Source: Streptomyces avidinii (GTDB taxonomy: Bacteria; Actinomycetota; Actinomycetes; Streptomycetales; Streptomycetaceae). From it: a stretch of 41,227 nt of DNA. Position numbers and translations under genes: made by a program. Shown here one piece after another: positions 38,378 to 41,227 of the stretch (positions are counted from its first letter, which is position 1; the number at the start of each line of letters is the position of its first letter). The DNA lies in the NCBI RefSeq assembly GCF_014650695.1, contig NZ_BMVL01000007.1, positions 1 to 41,227 on the forward strand, written 5' to 3'. Below the pieces are notes generated by a model. That model had not been told where the DNA came from, made no database searches, and worked only from the letters and a program-made list of their open reading frames with translations.

Positions 38378-39613
38378 CTACTGGCTCATCACCTTGTATC
38401 CGGCGCCGTGCAGGGAACGCGCGACTTCCGCGCAGTGCTCCGGGCCCTTCGTCTCCAGGTGCAGCTCCACCTCCACCTCCGTGAGCCCCAGCCGCGGGTC
38501 CGTCCGCACATGGCTCACGTCCAACACGTTCGCATCCACCACTGACAACACCGCCAGGAGCCCGGCCAGCGCCCCGGGCCGGTCGGCCACGCGCAGTCGC
38601 AGGGACAGGTACCGGCCCGCCGCCGCCATGCCGTGGCGCAGGATCCGCTGGAGCAGCAGCGGGTCGACGTTCCCGCCGGACAGGACGGCCACCACCGGGC
38701 CGCCGCCGTACAGTTCGGGCTCGCTGAGCAGGGCCGCGACCGTGCTGCACCCTGCCGGTTCGACCACCAGCTTGGCCCGCTCCAGGCACAGCAGCAGAGC
38801 GCTGGAGAGGGCGTCCTCGGAGACCGTGCGCACGTCGTCCAGGAGCTCGCCGATGATTTTGAAGGGGACGTCGCCGGGGCGGCCGACCTTGATTCCGTCG
38901 GCCATCGTGATCGGGTCGTCGATCGAGACGGGGTGCCCGACCTTGAGCGAGGGCGGGTACGCCGCCGCGCCCGCGGCCTGCACGCCGATGATCCGGACGT
39001 CCGGGCGCAGCGCCTTCACGGCGACCGCGACCCCGGCCGCGAGCCCGCCACCGCCGATCCCGACGAGGATGGTCCGCACCTCCGGGCACTGCTCCAGGAT
39101 CTCCAGGCCGACCGTGCCCTGCCCGGCGATGATGTCGCGGTGGTCGAAGGGGTGGATGAACACCGCGCCGGTGCGGTCCGCGTACTCCTGGGCGGCAGCG
39201 AGGGTCTCGTCGACGACCTGCCCGTGCATGCGCACCTCGGCGCCGTACTCCTGGGTCGCGGCCACCTTCGGCAGCGGCGCCCCGACCGGCATGAACACGG
39301 TGGAGCGGACCCCGAGGAGGGAGGAGGCCAGGGCCACGCCCTGGGCGTGGTTGCCCGCGCTGGCGGCGACGACACCGGCGGCCCGCTGCTCGGGGCGCAG
39401 GCCGGCGATGCGTACGTAGGCGCCGCGGAGCTTGAAGGAGCCGGTGCGCTGGAGGTTCTCGCACTTGAGGTGGACCGGCGAGCCGGTGAGGGCGGAGAGG
39501 TGCCGGCTGCCCTCCATCGCGGTGACCCGGGAGACGCCGGAGAGCATCTTCTGAGCCCCCCGGACGTCGTCGAGGATGACCTGCGGAACGGGCTGGGGCA
39601 CGCGGTAGTTCAT
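38378..39613 (-). CDS. ilvA: Threonine ammonia-lyase (threonine dehydratase) with ACT domain
   Basis: 411 residues from ATG 39613; longer open frames upstream are Arg/Pro-rich and rejected. Fold-type II PLP enzyme: TGSFKLRGAY with Schiff-base Lys61, SAGNHAQG (85-92), the Gly-rich phosphate loop GIGGGGLAAG, and VVEPAGCSTVAALL near the PLP-nitrogen serine region. The C-terminal 80 residues form one ACT domain (LSLRLRVADRPGALAGLLAVL ... LGLTEVEVELHLETKG). It converts threonine to 2-oxobutyrate and ammonia, for isoleucine synthesis or catabolism. A single short ACT domain is the usual actinobacterial form. Transcribed away from the MarR gene. Confidence 0.95.
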   Translation of the reverse strand: MNYRVPQPVPQVILDDVRGAQKMLSGVSRVTAMEGSRHLSALTGSPVHLKCENLQRTGSFKLRGAYVRIAGLRPEQRAAGVVAASAGNHAQGVALASSLLGVRSTVFMPVGAPLPKVAATQEYGAEVRMHGQVVDETLAAAQEYADRTGAVFIHPFDHRDIIAGQGTVGLEILEQCPEVRTILVGIGGGGLAAGVAVAVKALRPDVRIIGVQAAGAAAYPPSLKVGHPVSIDDPITMADGIKVGRPGDVPFKIIGELLDDVRTVSEDALSSALLLCLERAKLVVEPAGCSTVAALLSEPELYGGGPVVAVLSGGNVDPLLLQRILRHGMAAAGRYLSLRLRVADRPGALAGLLAVLSVVDANVLDVSHVRTDPRLGLTEVEVELHLETKGPEHCAEVARSLHGAGYKVMSQ

Positions 39614-39873
39614 GCCGCCAGTCTCGCAGCCCGGGCGGGGCCCGGCTCGAGGCGGCGGAAGGGCCGCCGCGCGGACGCGGCGTGCGCGACGCGCAGCGGG
39701 CGCGAGGGGTGCGGGCCGGCGGCGCCAGGGGCGATATCTCGCCATCCGGGACGCGCGCGCAGCCGGTCCGCGAACCGGCGGTATCAGTTCTCGTACGAGG
39801 CGTACGGGCCGCCGCACGGCCGCGTACTCTGTCCCCCAACCTTGTCGGACCCACGCGAAGAGAGCCCACGGCC

Positions 39874-40395
39874 ATGCCTTCCATCCCGGCCAATTCCGAT
39901 CTGCCCACGGCGCTCGAGGCGCCCGCCGGAGCCGGTCTCCTCGACGCGCTCCAGCACCAGGTGGCGGTCTTCGCCCGCCGTGCCGAGCAGACCCGTCTGG
40001 GCGGTGTGGGCCAGGCCCGCAACTCGATGGACCGTGCCGCCTACCTGCTGCTGAACCGGCTCGACCTGGAGGGCCCGATGGGCGTCAAGGCGCTCGCCGG
40101 CGGCATGGGGATCGACTCCTCCACGGTGACCCGGCAGGTCGCGCCGCTGGTCGACAGCGGTCTGGTCAAGCGGACCTCGCACCCCGAGGACGGCCGGGCC
40201 GTGGTGCTCGCACTGTCCCCGCGGGGGCTGTCCCGGCTGGAGGAGGTCCGTTCCTCGCGGCGCGAGCTGATGGCCCGGGTGACCGAGGGCTGGAGCGAGG
40301 GCGAGCGCGAATCCTTCACCGGGCTGCTGACGCGCTTCAACCTGTCGCTGTCGGAGCTCATGGCGGCCGTGGCCGAAGCAGGTCCCGCTTCCTGA
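39874..40395 (+). CDS. MarR-family transcriptional regulator
   Basis: 173 residues from ATG 39874 with GAAGAGAG about 9 nt upstream. The winged-helix core (about 45-115: YLLLNRLDLEGPMGVKALAGG, IDSSTVTRQVAPLVDSGLVKR) carries the wing SHPEDGRAVVLALSPRG typical of MarR, flanked by dimerisation helices. It is divergent from ilvA across 260 bp, so it may control itself, ilvA or the nearby DrrAB exporter. MarR proteins usually respond to small aromatic or oxidising ligands. No operator could be assigned with confidence. Confidence 0.9.
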   Translation: MPSIPANSDLPTALEAPAGAGLLDALQHQVAVFARRAEQTRLGGVGQARNSMDRAAYLLLNRLDLEGPMGVKALAGGMGIDSSTVTRQVAPLVDSGLVKRTSHPEDGRAVVLALSPRGLSRLEEVRSSRRELMARVTEGWSEGERESFTGLLTRFNLSLSELMAAVAEAGPAS

Positions 40396-40414
40396 GCGGA
40401 GTCCGTCCGTCCTC

Positions 40415-40445
40415 TTGACCTGGGCCGCCCCGCTGCCCGCACTAT
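40415..40445 (+). promoter_or_regulatory. Candidate promoter giving a leaderless sigma-like transcript
   Basis: TTGACC (40415-40420), 19-bp spacer, CACTAT (40440-40445). Transcription would start near 40452, at the second ATG (40453). No Shine-Dalgarno exists upstream of either ATG, supporting a leaderless message. Confidence 0.4.
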
Positions 40446-40452
40446 GTGGACT

Positions 40453-40875
40453 ATGCGGGTGGTTGATCAACAGGCGGGCTCCTACGCGGAGTTCGAAGCC
40501 TTCGTCGCGGGCGCGGCAGGGCGGCTCCTGCATGTCGCCGTACTGCTCACCGGCGAACCGGAATCGGCCCGCCGGCTACTGGCGGGCGCGCTGGCCCGGA
40601 CGTACGCGAACTGGCGGCGGCTGCGCGCGGACGATCCGTACGACTACACCCGCCAGGAGCTGTGCGCCGCCTTCGCCCGGACCGGCTGGCGCCATCACGG
40701 CGGCGCGGGGGTGCTGGCGCGGCTGAGCCCGCCGGAGCGGCTCGTACTCGTCCTGCGGCTCTACGAAGGGGTCGCGGAGGAGGTCACGGCGGCGCAGCTG
40801 GGAATGCCGGTCGAGCGGGTACGGGTGCTGTGCAACCGGGCCGTGGCGGCGCTGCGGTCCCGGGAGGCGGCGTGA
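40453..40875 (+). CDS. Small ECF-sigma-like protein
   Basis: 140 residues from ATG 40453 (ATG 40444 possible). It follows the order of SigM/SigE-like ECF factors: an N-terminal region-2-like helix (YAEFEAFVAGAAGRLLHVAVLLTGEPESARRL), the YANWRRL stretch, and a C-terminal region-4-like helix-turn-helix (LARLSPPERLVLVLRLYEGV, VTAAQLGMPVERVRVLCNRAVAAL). It is shorter than the usual 165-190 residues, with a reduced linker. The stop overlaps the GTG of a single-pass membrane protein, the typical position of an anti-sigma factor. Sigma activity is inferred. Confidence 0.75.
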   Translation: MRVVDQQAGSYAEFEAFVAGAAGRLLHVAVLLTGEPESARRLLAGALARTYANWRRLRADDPYDYTRQELCAAFARTGWRHHGGAGVLARLSPPERLVLVLRLYEGVAEEVTAAQLGMPVERVRVLCNRAVAALRSREAA

Positions 40876-41126
40876 GCGGGGTTCCGGACCGGAAGGAAGC
40901 CCAGATCAGGCACCTGCTGGAGGGGCCGTACCCGGTGGTGCCGGCCGGGCTGGCGGCGGGCGCGGCGGCCCGGGGCGACCGGCTCCTGCGGCGGCGGCGG
41001 GCGCTGCGCCGGTTCGGCTGGGCGGTGCTCTTCGCTGCCGCGGTGGCCTTTGTGGTGTGGGCCTCACTGACGCGCCCCTGGGCCGCACCGCCGAGCGGCG
41101 TCTCCCCACCCCTACAGGGCTGGTAA
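40872..41126 (+). CDS. Single-pass membrane protein, putative partner of the sigma-like protein
   Basis: 84 residues from GTG 40872 (GTGA overlap). A cytoplasmic N-terminus (RKEAQIRHLLEGPYPVVPAGLAAGAAARGDRLLRRRRALRRFG) is followed by one helix (WAVLFAAAVAFVVWASL) and a short external Pro-rich tail. There is no zinc-binding anti-sigma motif (HxxxCxxC). LLEGPYPVVPAGLAAGAAARGDRLLRRR recalls the N-terminal region of several streptomycete membrane proteins encoded beside ECF genes. Probably an anti-sigma-like or anchoring factor; not proven by sequence. Confidence 0.7.
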   Translation: MSGVPDRKEAQIRHLLEGPYPVVPAGLAAGAAARGDRLLRRRRALRRFGWAVLFAAAVAFVVWASLTRPWAAPPSGVSPPLQGW

Positions 41127-41151
41127 CCCTCACCGGCCACCTTCCGGGTGC

Positions 41152-41227
41152 GCCGGGCCACTTCAGCCTCGCCGGGCCATTCCAGCCTCGCCGGGCCACT
41201 TCAGCCTCGCCGGCGTTTGAGGCGCGG
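41152..41227. repeat. Three 19-bp tandem repeats plus a common Streptomyces palindromic repeat
   Basis: Units GCCGGGCCACTTCAGCCTC at 41152-41170, 41171-41189 (two changes) and 41190-41208. They lead into GCCGGCGTTTGAGGCGCGG at the window edge. CCTC...GAGG around GCCGGC can fold back. From memory the CTCGCCGGCGTTTGAGG sequence is a frequent intergenic repeat in Streptomyces. It may act as a 3' hairpin of the membrane-protein gene. Confidence 0.55.

Noticed and set aside
41152..41227. CRISPR or iteron array
   Set aside because: Contiguous 19-bp units without spacers and no replication or Cas genes nearby.

Overview
The window reads as chromosomal DNA of a Streptomyces or very close relative. 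It has very high GC with GC-rich third codon positions, many GTG starts and 4-bp gene overlaps, mycothiol metabolism (Mca), a GTP-type PEP carboxykinase, and one gene with three rare TTA codons. No rRNA, tRNA, CRISPR array or intact transposase was seen.

Layout. 0-4.6 kb: a gene-poor stretch with an imperfect inverted repeat, two small reverse-strand ORFs, an AlaA-type aminotransferase, a small actinobacterial protein, an RDD membrane protein and a small anchored protein. 4.7-9.2 kb: a four-gene overlapping operon (anchored solute-binding-like protein, TelA-family protein, lipoprotein with solute-binding plus VWA domains, small membrane protein). 9.3-12.1 kb: pckA divergent from a hemolysin III/PAQR gene whose -10 region lies in a perfect 8+8 palindrome. 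12.1-18.9 kb: a four-gene reverse-strand glycan operon (processive GT2, GT39-type membrane transferase, GT2-GtrA fusion, secreted galactose-oxidase-like enzyme). 19.1-21.2 kb: YyaL/DUF255 protein.

21.2-30.5 kb looks like an accessory insert in a conserved backbone. In mycobacteria greA, DUF4307, mca, a small membrane protein, the DUF255 protein and hemolysin III lie together. Here the backbone is split by a Nudix-winged-helix regulator, an MTAN-like nucleosidase fused to a helical tail, a four-helix membrane protein, another membrane protein, a DUF4344 metallopeptidase lipoprotein and a STAND NTPase with TPRs. The nucleosidase and the adjacent membrane protein carry the same short valine-rich motif, at the inner junction of one and the N-terminus of the other. 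This resembles effector-receptor pairs of bacterial conflict systems. It is the best candidate for an undescribed system.

30.5-32.8 kb: backbone (small membrane protein, mca, DUF4307, greA). 33.0-36.4 kb: a small island flanked by two copies of the 3' end of an ABC-2 permease gene. One copy is a frameshifted relic next to greA and the other is the live end of the permease. The island holds the tail of a coenzyme B12-dependent ribonucleotide reductase, an XRE regulator, a 54-residue Gly/Ser/Asp peptide and an adjacent PIMT-like methyltransferase (a possible minimal RiPP locus). 36.4-41.2 kb: DrrAB-type ABC transporter, threonine ammonia-lyase, MarR regulator, a small sigma-like protein with a membrane partner, and dispersed repeats at the edge.
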